DNA of 64,000 nt. Origin: Amoebophrya sp. A120 (taxonomy: Eukaryota; Sar; Dinophyceae; Syndiniales; Amoebophryaceae). The DNA is taken from assembly GCA_905178155.1 (NCBI GenBank), contig CAJINV010000003.1:5091700-5155699 (forward strand), given 5' to 3'. Made by a program: the position numbers and the translations under genes. The stretch's first letter is position 1. Each line of letters begins with the position of its first letter. The notes beneath the pieces were generated by a model that worked only from the letters and a program-made list of their open reading frames with translations, was not told the origin of the DNA and did not search any database. This document shows positions 1-10,890 of this stretch, one piece after another.

Positions 1-255
1 ATTCTGCACCTGCGGAACGTACTTTATTGTCATTGCGATGTATTTGCGATGATTCTTTTTCTTTCTCCTGTGCTGTAGCGGATTAGAAACACCTCATGAG
101 GGAGAAAAGCTCCCAGATTGATGAGTCTGACAAGAGCGGGGTAACAAAATAAAAAAAGAGGTCCTCGGGGGACCTCTTGTCCCCCCGGCCGGGCGGACAA
201 GAGGTCCCCTCGTTTTGCTGCCGGAGCGTCCGGCACGCGGAGTTCCCCCCCCCCC
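1..255. repeat. Contig-edge copy of 7796-8050
   Basis: These 255 bases match 7796-8050 with no difference that I can find. They contain the end of a coding exon of the helical-repeat gene, its GTACTT splice donor and the left part of the fold-back element. The copy stops inside an 11-C run, directly before the single N at 256. Perfect identity and a break in a homopolymer suggest an assembly artefact rather than an old duplication. Confidence 0.9.
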
Positions 256-256
256 N
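256..256. other. Single ambiguous base joining two repeat copies
   Basis: A lone N separates a perfect copy of 7796-8050 on its left from a copy of the 10381 region on its right. This looks like a forced join in the assembly. Confidence 0.8.
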
Positions 257-540
257 AATTTACGTAAATTGCTCGGGTCGTATCAATGACTTTCATATCT
301 TGCGCGAATTTCGGACGATCAGTGTCGTTCCATCATAAAAACCATTATCATCAATGTACGCACGTAGCATGCGCGCTATGTAAAAATAAAATGCTTCGAA
401 GAAACTTCAGTCAATAAGTCGAAAGCGAAAGCCTTGCTTGAATGTCTTCTTCCTGCTGCGTCCTGGCGGACGGGCTTGTTTCGATGCCATGGTGTTCTGT
501 GAGTCAGCGAAGGGACTTTTTTCCCGAAATCATGTCAAGT
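257..540. repeat. Diverged copy of about 10381-10640
   Basis: The first ~95 bases are identical to 10381 onward. After that the two copies differ by small indels and substitutions, for example in the stretch around ATCATCAATGTACGCAC versus ATCATTTTCAATGTACG. Unlike 1-255 this looks like a genuinely diverged repeat. No coding potential was recognised. Confidence 0.8.
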
Positions 541-2883
541 GAAAACTCCAACCCGACGCTGCTCTAAAACTCGCACTGCGTGGCGGAGCAGCTGTCTTTT
601 GATGTTGCCGGGGGCCCTCAGTTTTGCTTCGGGACGAATTTCGGCGGCCTGGGCCGTGCCTGGCTTGTCCCCATATACGGCCGGGCGAACTGCGCCGACA
701 GTGGGGAGCGCCTCGGCGATCGCTTGCGCAGCGCGCTCGTTTGGTTTCGCGCAAATCGCGAGGGCGAGCATTGCCATGCCCTGCTTGCAGTTCTTGACGG
801 TCCCGACAGAAGTGACACGCCGGCGGCTCCGGTTCGTAGCACTGCGGCGATCTCCACAGAGTCGCCCGGCCCGGAGCTCCTGGGCGTTGCCATCTTCGTG
901 GACGGCGTGCGCCTCGCCCTCTCGACTCGCACGAGACGGGTCTATAGTTGTCTAGAGTTTTACGAAACTGCGGCCATTTTACTAGCCCTGACCAGGTTCA
1001 GCATCCTGCGGCGGGGGGAGACGGTCCCGGAACTTGTGGACAATTGGCCCGCACGGTGCGCGCGCCAGAACAGCGCCAGCCCCGCAGCGCCTTGCTGCGC
1101 CCTGGCTGGCAAGATTCGGGGCCGCAGGCCCCGCAGGCGACGAGCCCGGTGGCCGCGGGCATCTTGCAAAACTTCCCGCCCAGGATGAGACGTCTCGCCA
1201 GTTTTCCTGGCGCTGCTGCCCGGCTGCCCGCGGCCCCATTTGCAAGCATTCCGCGGGCCTTTTCGGACGGGAGGCGCGCCCCCGGGGCCTGTTGCGCCGG
1301 CCGGCGCGCGGCTTTGCACGGTCGGACGGGCCGCGGGCGGCCCCTTTGCGGGAGACGCGGGGCGGGCCCAAGGGCATGAGCCGGACCGCGATCGACCTGG
1401 AACCGCTCCGCCTACCGCAGTCTCTTCGGGAGCTACTCAAGTAGGCAGACGAAATTGGGTCCCTGCCTACCGGGGGCCTTTGCGGGGTTTTTAAACATCG
1501 CCCCCGGAGGTGGGGGGGGGGTATTCGGTCCCACAAAGCTGCTGGCGCTCCTACAGACTGGCTTTCCAAATTTGCTTCAGCTCCTGTTTCTAGTTTCCAA
1601 ACGTATCGGCTGGAATGAGGATGATGCGGAGACGGGCCGGCGCGGCGCCAGTCGCGCGAGCGTGGCCAACCCCCGAAGAGGTTTGGCCCAGTTGGCTCCT
1701 CGGGAACGGAAGGAGAAGGACTGGGATAAGGGCGGCAGGCTGCGCGCCCGCACCTTCACCGGCGGCAGGCACCGCGCCGGCAGCGGCGGAAATGCCCCAA
1801 GGGTAAGCCTTGCCACCCGGGGAAAGGGAGGCGCGGTATGAAATCGAGGCGGTCGGGTCCATGGGATTAGAGCACTGGAGGCCGAAACTATATCAGCCGA
1901 GCGACGATACGGGAAAAGGCAGGGAAATTGCGAGGGCCGGCCTTCAGTGCGGGGCCGGAGCGCCAGCGAGCCGATGTGCAGACGGGCGGCTGCCAAATTT
2001 GCCAACGACGCACGTGCCTCGCTCGAACGTAATGGCACCAGTGGCCGCATCGGGCGCCTGCCACCAAGCGGGAAGCGGCTTTCCTACCGGAAGGCGGGCG
2101 CCTGCGGTATTTCTGCCGAAGGGGCTGCGAACAGGTAGCGCGCAAATTGTTCGGACAAAGTGGCCTCGCTTTTGGCTACGCGTTGCGCTGCGACTTACCA
2201 CCGCGGCGGTGCCCCCTTATCCGGATCCTGCTCGCTGTCGCTTTGCGCGGCCTACAGAGCACGCGCATGCACTTCGCCCGTTGGGGACGGGCGCGGGTCG
2301 TGCTTTGATCTCGTCGGGCTGGCGCCTGTTCGAGCACGCTGCAGCGCTCGCGCACAGCGCCACTACGTAGCTCGCGTTCTAGAAGTCGGAGCGCTTGCCA
2401 CCCGCGCGCGGTCACCGACCATGTGCAAACTGTGTCGTAGTCCGCTTGCGTGAGCATTTTACTTATCGACCGATCGCAGAAATTAAGTGCAAACACAGCT
2501 CGCACTTCGTGGAGCATTTTTTTTTTTGATGTCGTAGTGGACAGGGCTGTTCTTACATCGACCACCAGCCGTTCGCTTTCTGTTTTGAGAGCCGAAGCAC
2601 GCGCGTGAATTCGCGATGCGATCCATTTGCTCCGGTTCGTGAAATTAGAAGTACATGAGGCTTTATGCCACAGCAGCAAGCGCAAAGGCATAGAGTAAGA
2701 TCACAGACCCTGTGGTTAACCACCCTGAAACTTTTTGCGCCGAGTGTACAGAGGCGAGCACAACATGTAGCAAGAAAATAGCACACACACTACGTACAAG
2801 GAGGAATTTATTCTTCGACCTAAGATTGTTGCGGAGTAAGTGCGATCATCTTCAGGTGAGCGCATGTTGTATCGTCATTTCTA
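541..2883. other. GC-rich region without a recognisable gene
   Basis: About 550-2400 is GC-rich and has many overlapping open frames on both strands, as expected from composition alone. None gives a recognisable protein and no frame stands out. 2400-2883 is more AT-rich and lies upstream of the methyltransferase gene, so it may hold its promoter and leader. I see no RNA gene or clear mobile element. Confidence 0.5.
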
Positions 2884-5689
2884 ATGCCAGGAGTCGTGCC
2901 TGTGGCAAAAATGAGAATGCGGGCTCTCGTTCTTGCGTTTGTGTCCGTGGCGCTTCGCTTGCGCTGTTGCCTTGGATTTTCGTTGGACGAAAACGACATG
3001 CAGTTGCGCGAGGGTGAAGATGTGAACGCGGCCGTGGAGCGCGTGATGCAAAAAATGATGGTGGACCACCAGAAAACGAAACACAAAAAGCTTCACGAAA
3101 GGCGCCAAAAGATGCAGGAGGAGGATCGGTTTAAGCCGATCGCGAGGGCCGCGCCGCCAAAAGACGTGGTGGAAACGACACATCAAGGCGAACAAGACGA
3201 TGACGAGCTGGACGACGACGTGCAGCTGGACGAAGCGGGCACGAAAAATGCTGATGCCGCCGCGAGGGAGGACGAAGATGCCTCATTGTATACCCGGGCG
3301 ACAGCGTACGAGGAGAGTGGTGAGTACTTTCGCAACTACGAGCTCGCGGAGACGCACAAGATTATGGTAACGGATAAGTACCGGACGGACCAGTACCTGA
3401 AAGCGCTGCAGCGCGCCGGCGTGAAAGGCAAAATTGTGGTGGATTTCGGCTGCGGCAGCGGGGTGCTGAGTATCCTGGCAGCCCGACTCGGAGCGGACCA
3501 CACCTACTGCGTCGAGCGCTCCAGGGTTCGCGTGCAAGCAAAGCAGGTGATCGCGAAAAACGGGTACTTCCCATGGTTACTACACGCAGGCTTATTTTGT
3601 ACGAGCGACTAGCTTGCTTGTCGTGACAGTCCTGACGTTTTTCTACTCGCGAAAACTTCTACTGTGCCAAGCGCAGTAGAGGTATTCAGTGTGTGAATGC
3701 ATGTCTGTTCTGTATTAGTTCCTATCATGATCACGATCTATTGCCCAGATTCGCGGACCGCATCACGGTGGTGGCCAGCGTAAACGAGATCGAGCCGAAG
3801 TCTGCGGACGTGCTGGTGTCGGAGTGGATGGGGCATGGTCTACTGACGGATGTGGTGATCGGGGATTTTTTCGATGCCCGCGACCGGGTGCTCAAGGAGG
3901 ACACCGGGGTTCTGATCCCGTCCAAGGGCCGCATCTACGCGCAGCCGGTGAGCGATCCGGCCTGGTGGCGCGATAACGTGGCGTGGGGCACCGACAACGA
4001 CTACGGGATCGACTTTTCACCGCTCTCCCTCTACACGCGGTCGAACACCACCACCACGCCCATCCGGTTTGCCCATTTCGGCGTCTTCCAAAACCAGAAG
4101 TTCTACGGCGGGAAAAAGGCAGCGGTACAACTAGAGTGTTACAGAATGTTACCCCATCTGGTGCGCAGAATTCGAATTTTTGATATGTGTATTGTGACTT
4201 GTTTTGTAGTTCACCTTCATTGGTGCAAAAATCGGGAGCATGTCGTGGTTCAGCCGATGAACTTGTGCCAAGTTGTCCAAGCCTTTTCTGGGCTGCTTCC
4301 GCGCGTTGGATCCAAGCGATTCCGCGCAGCATTTTTCTATTGTGGTATGTACCATAAGTAGTACACGTCTCGTGGGAAAGATGCAGCAAATGCATCCGAG
4401 TTGTACTTCGACGCCACCCTTCTGTGCGCTGTTTGCAATGCTGGGTCTCAAACGGAAACAGATCTGCACGATCGACTTTGAAGCAGACAGCTACGACGCA
4501 GATTGGGAATGTGGTCGGCGTATCAAATGCAAAAATGTCTGGGTCTGGAAGAATGCAAGATTTGTCATGCGCATTTCTCATGACCCACGATGCCTGTAAT
4601 GCATGACCTAGCATCGCAGACTTTTAGAGGGCTTTCCGATGCACCTTCCGCATGAGAAATGCCCTGCCCGTGTAGCACAAACTGTGCCCCTCTTGCTGGT
4701 CATGCAATACAAATTTTTTTAGAGTCCAAAAACAGTTGGCCACTGGATTGTCCTTCATAGGCCGCCGAGAGATTCACTCGCCTCGCTCGATTTTTTTTGC
4801 TTCATCCTTCTCTTTTTGCTTTCCTTTTCCAAAAAACTATGCATGTAGGGATCGCACTTGACAAGATGGGCATCCGTCGCGGCGGGATCTCCCCGGGTTT
4901 GGTTTAGGTTTCAGGGTTTAGGGTTCCCCATTAGGGGGCCCCATTTTAGAGTCCAAAAACAGCATGACAAGTTGCAATCTTTCAGACCCAGACATTTTTA
5001 CATTTGATACGGCGCACCCGGCGGGAGCACAAGTTCCCGGAGCCGGTACCGGACGATTGGCACGGTTTTTTGATCACGTGGGATGTCACGCTCTACTCGG
5101 ACGTGACATTGGACACCTCCAACCCGACGCATTACACGCACTGGGGGCACTTGTTCTGGCCGCGACCACTGGACACGGACATTGGCAATGGGAAACTTGA
5201 GGACAAGCTTGAGCTGTCGGCATCGTTCAAATATGAAAACGGAACAGAACTCATGGTTTTGATACAACGCTTTTTTTCATTTCCGCGATCTACTTTATTC
5301 CACAGAAAGGACGCCTGTGCTCACCCGCCCCGGGTACTTACACGTACACCTGACACGACAACAAATTCTTTGCATAAAAGAGAGAAGTAGATTTTAAAAA
5401 AAATTCCACTGATGCTAGATGCAATCAAAATCATCGGGACCTATCTTGTCACCTCTATGACCAGCGGGCGAACCTCTATCACCACGACCTGCAATTCCGG
5501 TACTACTACCAGAACCACGGGGAGGAGGTGGTGCTGCGGGAGCCAGAATTTTCCGCGGACACGGTAGCGACCGAGGACGCTTTCCAGAACAAACGGCTCT
5601 ACACGGCCATGCTAGCTGCGAAGGCAAAAAAGCGAACAGAAGCCAAGCAAGACGCCATAGAAGGGAAAAAGAACAGAGTTGACCTGTAG
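2884..5689 (+). CDS. Protein arginine methyltransferase (PRMT-like), multi-exon
   Basis: Predicted S-adenosylmethionine-dependent arginine N-methyltransferase. Exon 1 (2884-3563) encodes a basic-hydrophobic N-terminus (MRMRALVLAFVSVALRL) resembling a signal peptide, an acidic linker, then motif I VVDFGCGSGVLSILAA. A GTACTT...CAG intron (3564-3748) leads to exon 2, which carries the double-E loop region SEWMGHGLLTD; the usual second Glu is Asp here. Exon 2 ends near 4135 and the next exon starts near 4461 (boundary uncertain). Introner IE-A then splits the coding frame at 4521-5009. The next exon, from 5015, carries the THW-loop motif YTHWGH. The last exon (about 5430-5689) reads LYHHDLQFRYYYQNHGEE and stops at 5687-5689; it has no internal start and is easily missed. 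A signal sequence on a PRMT is unusual, since family members are mostly cytosolic or nuclear. The family call is secure; the last intron's borders are not. Confidence 0.85.
4521..5009. mobile_element. Introner IE-A (family 1), with nested insertion
   Basis: Terminal inverted repeats TATCAAATGCAAAAATGTCT and, at the right, its complement ending ACATTTGATA. It is flanked by 5-bp repeats CGGCG (4516-4520 and 5010-5014). Removing the element and one CGGCG joins GGT CGG CG|C ACC in the frame of the methyltransferase. It is 489 bp long against about 260 bp for relatives because it carries a second insertion (4717-4962). Confidence 0.93.
4717..4962. repeat. Insertion nested in IE-A, flanked by 19-bp direct repeats
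   Basis: The word TTTTAGAGTCCAAAAACAG occurs at 4717-4735 and 4944-4962. The related introner IE-B has a single equivalent (ACCGTCCAAGAACAG) followed directly by the same downstream sequence, so about 227 bp were added here. The insert contains telomere-like TTTAGG/TTTAGGG words near 4897-4933. Confidence 0.8.
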
Positions 5690-5749
5690 ACGACCGTTCA
5701 TGCGATCATGTCGCAATACATGAGCATCCTTTACTGAAGATGCCGATGT

Positions 5750-5985
5750 CGGCCTTCGCAGTACGTCGCACAGCGAGAATTTAGTTGAAGGGTCCTGCTA
5801 ATAATCCAAGTGTTAAACTGGGAGCCGCTACATCACGCTGCAATGTTCTGTGCGCCGCGTCACTGCTAGCCAAGTGAGTTTGTTTCATGTTGTGAAAACT
5901 TCGGTGTACTACGAAAAAGATCACTCGTGCAAGTACAACGTTCTCGTTCTAAAAAAAGTAGAGATCATAACTCACCGCTTCGCAG
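5750..5985. repeat. Dispersed repeat, partner of about 10660-10890
   Basis: Around 80-90% identical by eye to 10660-10890, with small indels. Both copies contain a GTGAGTT...TTCGCAG stretch resembling a short intron, and both lie upstream of a gene (the helical-repeat gene here, the BAHD gene there). It could be a shared leader or promoter module or simply a repeat. Confidence 0.75.
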
Positions 5986-5988
5986 CTC

Positions 5989-8429
5989 TCAGGCTCCACC
6001 CAGCAAGCGCTCCTGCCACCTCGTTTCCGTTCTTGAATGCCGCGGGCGTGGTGCCCCCGACGGCCTTCAACCCGGCCAGTACTGCTTTCGGCGCTGCTCC
6101 GGCAGGGATGTACGGAGGTGGCGCTCCAGCGGCCCCAGGTGCTCCCAGAAGTAACATGTCTTCTGGGCAGCTGCAGCCGAAACAAGCGGCATTGATTGGC
6201 TCAACAGCATCTGGCTTCTACTTCCCACCAAGAACCATCTTCCGCAGCTACGGATCATCTGCATCAACACCAGCAATTCATGGCGAGCCAGCTGCAAGGT
6301 ACCACGGGTACAACAATGAATGGAAGCAATGACAGCAGCATGAGCGGCAATCCTTTCCAGGGATCTGTGGCGCTGACCAACAACGCGACTACTGCTGGCA
6401 CGATGCACAAAACCATTTCTGGTTCCATCGGCACGATGGGCTTGACCAAATCTGGTTTGGCAAACTACAACGCGAACCACTATCACCAGCACAACTCCCA
6501 CAACATGTTGCACGGTCAGCACGCGAACGGCTATGGAGCGACGAGCACATCCACTGGTGTGGAGGAGCAGCAACAAAGTACTAATTGTTTGGGCGGGCCG
6601 AACCCGAACAACCGCACTGCCACCGCGAGCGCAATGTTGACCGGAGGACCGTCTGCGGCCCCTCAGAGTGTTTCAGCAATGGCGATCGGAATGCTGAACA
6701 ATGCGGGACAGCATCAGCATCTCAGCTCGCAAATGCACATGCCGTCGTCGACGAATGAGAATACTTACGCCAGCCAGGATAAGATCATGATGCACCAGCA
6801 GCAAGATGGCAGCAAGTTACCCAACGGGAACGGTTCTCCGACGCAGCGCATAGAGCAGCATCTGGTCGCCCAGGATCGTGGTGCCAGCGCGCAGCAAATA
6901 ATGCAGGAAAAGTGGTACGAGGTGAAGCGGCGCAACTACCAGAACGACCCGGGTCCGGGTGTACCAGCCGAGCCGCACATGTTCATCGATCCGACCAAGC
7001 CTCGGAAGCAGTACTTTTTCTGTTTTATAGGATGCTCTCGACTGCCCTCCTCACGTCTGATAGATCGGAGTGTACTGAAGCGTTGCGACCCTGACGGGAG
7101 GTGACATTTTTTGTCATGGACAATAATAAATCATTTCTTTGCGACAAATGAAACAAATCGTATCAGGTTCGAGGATTATTATTACGACACGAAGCAGGAT
7201 TTCATTGACTACCCCAAAACCTTCGACTACATCATCAAGCACTACTCGAAGCGGATTAACTCCTACGGGATCGACGAGAAGCTGCTGAACGACGTGATTG
7301 TGCAGTTGATGAAGCCCCTGGAAACCGACCGCCCGTTCGAGGCCTTCAACCTGGTATGGCATTTTCTGAAGTGGTTGCGCCAGATGCAGGTGGAGATCAA
7401 AACCAAACTGTTCACCCTCATCATTCGCAGCTTCGAGAAGTGCCATGAACCGGCCAAGTACCATTGGGCAATGCTGGACATCTACAAGCGCTTGCCGGCG
7501 CGGAACTCGTATTACCTAGCTTGCTGGATGATTCTCGGCAGTTGTACTTGGGATGAAAAAACGATGACTACATTGTATGGATTTTTTTATTGTGACGAAT
7601 CGACGCTTTTGTCTTGCGTAAACAATGTACCCAAAACTATCCAGCCACGCTACCGCCGCGATGATCAAGGCGCATGGTGTAGCGCAGGATGTGGGACAGT
7701 GCGTGGAATACCTGAAACAGTACAAGATGTTGCCGAAGCACGATTCTAACAAGCGCTTCAACTTTGTCGTGTACCAGGCCGCTTTGGACGCTTCTATTCT
7801 GCACCTGCGGAACGTACTTTATTGTCATTGCGATGTATTTGCGATGATTCTTTTTCTTTCTCCTGTGCTGTAGCGGATTAGAAACACCTCATGAGGGAGA
7901 AAAGCTCCCAGATTGATGAGTCTGACAAGAGCGGGGTAACAAAATAAAAAAAGAGGTCCTCGGGGGACCTCTTGTCCCCCCGGCCGGGCGGACAAGAGGT
8001 CCCCTCGTTTTGCTGCCGGAGCGTCCGGCACGCGGAGTTCCCCCCCCCCCGTGTCGCCGCGTCGGATATTTCGGGCGAATCGGGGCGGGGACCTCTTGCC
8101 CCCCCCGTTGCGCAGAGAAATTGGCTATGTATTTGCTATACAGGACAAGAGGTCCCCACCGTTCGACCCGAAATGGCCGGCGCGGCGACACGGGGGGGGA
8201 ACTCTGCGAGCCGGCCGCTCTGGCAACAGAAGGGGGGGACCTCTTGTCCGTCCGGCCGGGGGGACAAGAGGTCCCCCGAGGACCTCTTTTTTTATTTTGT
8301 TACCCCGCTCCAAGACACAACAAATGTACTCCTTGAAAACAGAAACACCGTCGCTTGGAGGCCATGGCGCGGCGATTCATCTACGAGGAGTATGTGTCAC
8401 AGTGCGACTATGAAAACGAACGCTGGTGA
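5989..8429 (+). CDS. Low-complexity protein with helical-repeat (PPR-like) C-terminus
   Basis: Product not firmly recognised. The N-terminal half is rich in Ala, Gly, Pro, Ser, Gln, Asn and His. It is open in one frame to about 6200 and then in another from 6196 to 7010, so an unresolved short intron or an indel lies between about 6080 and 6230. Later exons are clear: 7167-7508, 7645-7813 and 8343-8429, joined by introns 7011-7166 (GTACTT...CAG), 7509-7644 (GTATTA...CAG) and 7814-8342 (GTACTT...CAG), all phase-compatible. These encode paired-helix sequence such as HATAAMIKAHGVAQDVGQCV, reminiscent of pentatricopeptide (RNA-binding) repeats. The protein ends SQCDYENERW before TGA at 8427-8429. 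The true start is unknown; 5989 is the first base after a possible CTCTCAG acceptor. The last intron contains the fold-back element. Confidence 0.6.
7929..8310. mobile_element. Fold-back (long inverted repeat) element in an intron
   Basis: The left end GAGCGGGGTAACAAAATAAA and the right end, its exact complement ending GTTACCCCGCTC, pair along almost the whole ~380 bp. Each arm also holds shorter palindromes built from GACCTCTTGTCC, so the arms can themselves fold. No open frame suggests a transposase. A 3-bp CAA lies on both flanks and could be a target duplication. The element sits inside the 7814-8342 intron and looks like a non-autonomous MITE/fold-back transposon. Confidence 0.85.
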
Positions 8430-9029
8430 TCATTCTTGGTCTATCGCGATAATACTCTGGTTCACCATGCATGCTTTTTGTTATGCGAATGCGAAGCATC
8501 TGATGTGAGTCAGTGGCAGTGAATTACAGGCATGACAAAAAGAAGCGGGATGTGTGTTGTTGCGCTAAATCAAAACCGTATTCTACCCCTGGATACCCCC
8601 GAGCCGATGAGCCGGCGAAAGATCGACCCGACGCGCAACCCCCGGCAGACGCACCCGCACTTGTACTTACTACAATTACCATTCTTCGGACTAGCGACCA
8701 CCAACTTGTAAAAGTAGTATACTTTGTGAGAAAGAAGTTGCAAGATAGTTTTCATGCTGCTCATACAAACTGTCAATGTTTCAGAGCTCTCTTCGCTGCA
8801 GCCATGAATATCTGTGCGCGATTCGGCTTCTATGCTTCTGAGAGTCTTTTAGCATCATGTTGATAGTGCATTTGTTTTTGTGAGCAATAGATAATGTTCG
8901 AAGAATCTGGTGCAAGAGCAGTTGCGTATTGGGGTGAGGTTTCAGGGTTCTACATGCAATATTTGACTTTTTTTGTCCTGAGAAAGTGGCTCAGGATAGT
9001 ATTACTACCATGATCCCAGGAGCACGCCC
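8430..9029. other. Intergenic, no feature recognised
   Basis: Follows the stop of the helical-repeat gene and precedes the coiled-coil gene. Short open frames only; nothing recognisable apart from AT-rich stretches. Confidence 0.5.
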
Positions 9030-9809
9030 ATGCAGCACAACTGCTCCTACAACAAAATCGCAGCACAACAACAAGCTTCGTATGGTGATTCGCAGCAGTG
9101 CAACTCCGGTACGGAAGACGCGGCTCACGGTGCTGGCCACGTGCAGGGGGCCGCGACTGGTCGTGCATCTGCGGTGGTCGTCCCCGTGCATCATTATCCG
9201 TGGCAAGAGCAGAGCGAAGTAGATCCAACCACAATGGTCGTGTCGGAGCAGCATGATGCAAGAGTGCAAGCCGAAGATCCGACCAAGAATTCGAACTCTA
9301 CTACAGACACCTCGGACCTTGGAGCAGGAGAACAACATCACGTTCTAGGTTCAACATCCTGTGAAAGAACTGGAACTTCCTCTACCTATGATACAGTGAA
9401 TGCACAGGGCGTCGACGTCGGCCCTTGTTCTAGTACAACTCGAAGAACCTTGCAACAGCAGCTGAAGTTCGTGCGGGACCAGATCCGAAAAGCTGACGCG
9501 AACAGGAAGGGCGCGGACGCAACGGCTAACCGGCTGCGTGATGAGTGTGAAGAAATGCTGGATACGATGGCGGAAACGAACGCGGAAATCAAACGCTTGA
9601 AGGACAAGCTAGCCGAGCTAGAAGACAAGAAGAAAAAGGACAACAAAACGTTTTGCGATTTGAATATGGAAATGCAGGACCAGGAAAAAACTGGCAGGAG
9701 AATCATGGAAAAGATGAACAACTACAAATTCGAAGAGCAGGAGCTGATGCGAAAAATAGATATCCTGGGGGAAAATCACCAACTAGTATTTAAGACCGCG
9801 GGCGGATGA
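9030..9809 (+). CDS. Coiled-coil protein of unknown function
   Basis: A single open frame of 259 residues from ATG 9030 to TGA 9807-9809. The first ~135 residues are low-complexity (Gln, Ser, Thr, His, Gly), starting MQHNCSYNKIAAQQQ. The second half is strongly charged with heptad-like spacing: RTLQQQLKFVRDQIRKAD and AEIKRLKDKLAELEDKKKKD. That fits a long coiled coil that would dimerise or bind a filamentous partner. No enzyme motif, membrane segment or signal peptide is visible. An upstream exon cannot be excluded because several AG dinucleotides precede the ATG, but none is needed. I cannot assign a family. Confidence 0.7.
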   Translation: MQHNCSYNKIAAQQQASYGDSQQCNSGTEDAAHGAGHVQGAATGRASAVVVPVHHYPWQEQSEVDPTTMVVSEQHDARVQAEDPTKNSNSTTDTSDLGAGEQHHVLGSTSCERTGTSSTYDTVNAQGVDVGPCSSTTRRTLQQQLKFVRDQIRKADANRKGADATANRLRDECEEMLDTMAETNAEIKRLKDKLAELEDKKKKDNKTFCDLNMEMQDQEKTGRRIMEKMNNYKFEEQELMRKIDILGENHQLVFKTAGG

Positions 9810-10380
9810 TCACGCATGCGATGTCGGCGCCACGGAGGTGGGAGGGTAAAAGTCACATTGATAATTTCAGATTTTCCGCTCATTTAGGTAGTGCGCTCTT
9901 GCATAGTAAGTACGAAACGTGAAACTGCATATTTTCAGTTGGAATGCACTACTGATTTCTGAGATTTGTTTCGACGAACTTACTAACCACAGGTACTGAC
10001 TGGAACTTTTTTTTCAGCGGTTTCGTGCGAGCCCCGAAGCGCCTGATAAAGGAAACCGCAGAGCAGCGACCTTGAGGAACTACGAGCTTTTCTTTTTTCA
10101 GTCGCCACCCGGAGGATGAGTACACATACCTGAAGCAAAGACCACACACAGTCGCAATGTAGAAGTTTAAGAAAGCGAAGTAGTACGCCGAGTTTGTAGT
10201 ACGAAATGATGAAATACAGATTGCAATGGACAAAAATGAACATAAAAGAAAGCAGCGTCTTACTGAGTAGTCTGGGGGTATTAATTGCGACAGCTGGAAG
10301 TTTCTTTGCCAAGCTCGTCGCATCTCGCTTGGCAGCAAAAGCTCAGTTTGGCGGTGTCTCGATCCGGGCAAGATTCCGGA

Positions 10381-10640
10381 ATTTACGTAAATTGCTCGGG
10401 TCGTATCAATGACTTTCATATCTTGCGCGAATTTCGGACGATCAGTGTCGTTCCATCATAAAAACCATTATCATTTTCAATGTACGCACGTAGCGCTATG
10501 TAAAAATAAGATGCTTCTAAGAAACTTTACTCAATAGATCAAAAGCGAAAGCCTCGCTTGCTTTTTTTTTTCCTGCTGCGCCCTGGCGGACGGGCTTGAT
10601 TCGATGCCTTGGTGTTCTGTTAATCAGCGAAGGGAGTTTT
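10381..10640. repeat. Dispersed repeat, partner of 257-540
   Basis: The first ~95 bases are identical to 257-351, then a diverged match continues through the AGCGAAAGCC and CTGGCGGACGGGCTTG words. No coding signal. Confidence 0.8.
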
Positions 10641-10659
10641 GTCTCAAAAAGCAACTGAA

Positions 10660-10890
10660 CCCAACGCACAGCAAGAATTTACTTGCAGGCTCCTGCTAAT
10701 GATCGAAGTGTTAGTGTGAGCCGCTACATAATCACGCTGCAATGTTTTGTGCGCCGCGTCACTGCTAGCCAAGTGAGTTCGTTTCATGTCGTGAAAACAA
10801 CTTCGGTGTACTATGAAAAATATCTTCACTCGTGCAACACCTTCGTTCTAGAAGAAGTAGAGATAACTCACCGTTTCGCAGCTATTGCCT
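10660..10890. repeat. Dispersed repeat, partner of 5750-5985
   Basis: Shares the word GCGCCGCGTCACTGCTAGCC and the following GTGAGTT...TTTCGCAG stretch with the copy upstream of the helical-repeat gene. Here it lies 0.5-0.7 kb upstream of the BAHD start codon. Confidence 0.75.

Noticed and set aside
25-300. A coding frame at the window start on the - strand
   Set aside because: It runs through the N and two joined repeat copies, so it is an artefact of the join.
541-2400. Several long overlapping open frames (up to about 200 codons) on both strands
   Set aside because: High GC makes stop codons rare. The translations are Arg/Ala/Pro/Gly-rich with no motif, and no frame is favoured.
4136-4460. 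Possible further introner in the PRMT gene
   Set aside because: No TAT/ATA inverted ends or 5-bp duplication could be found at the exon edges, so it is treated as an ordinary intron with unresolved borders.
4880-4940. Telomere-like TTTAGGG words as a possible chromosome end
   Set aside because: Only a few imperfect units, nested inside an introner within a gene, so interstitial rather than terminal.
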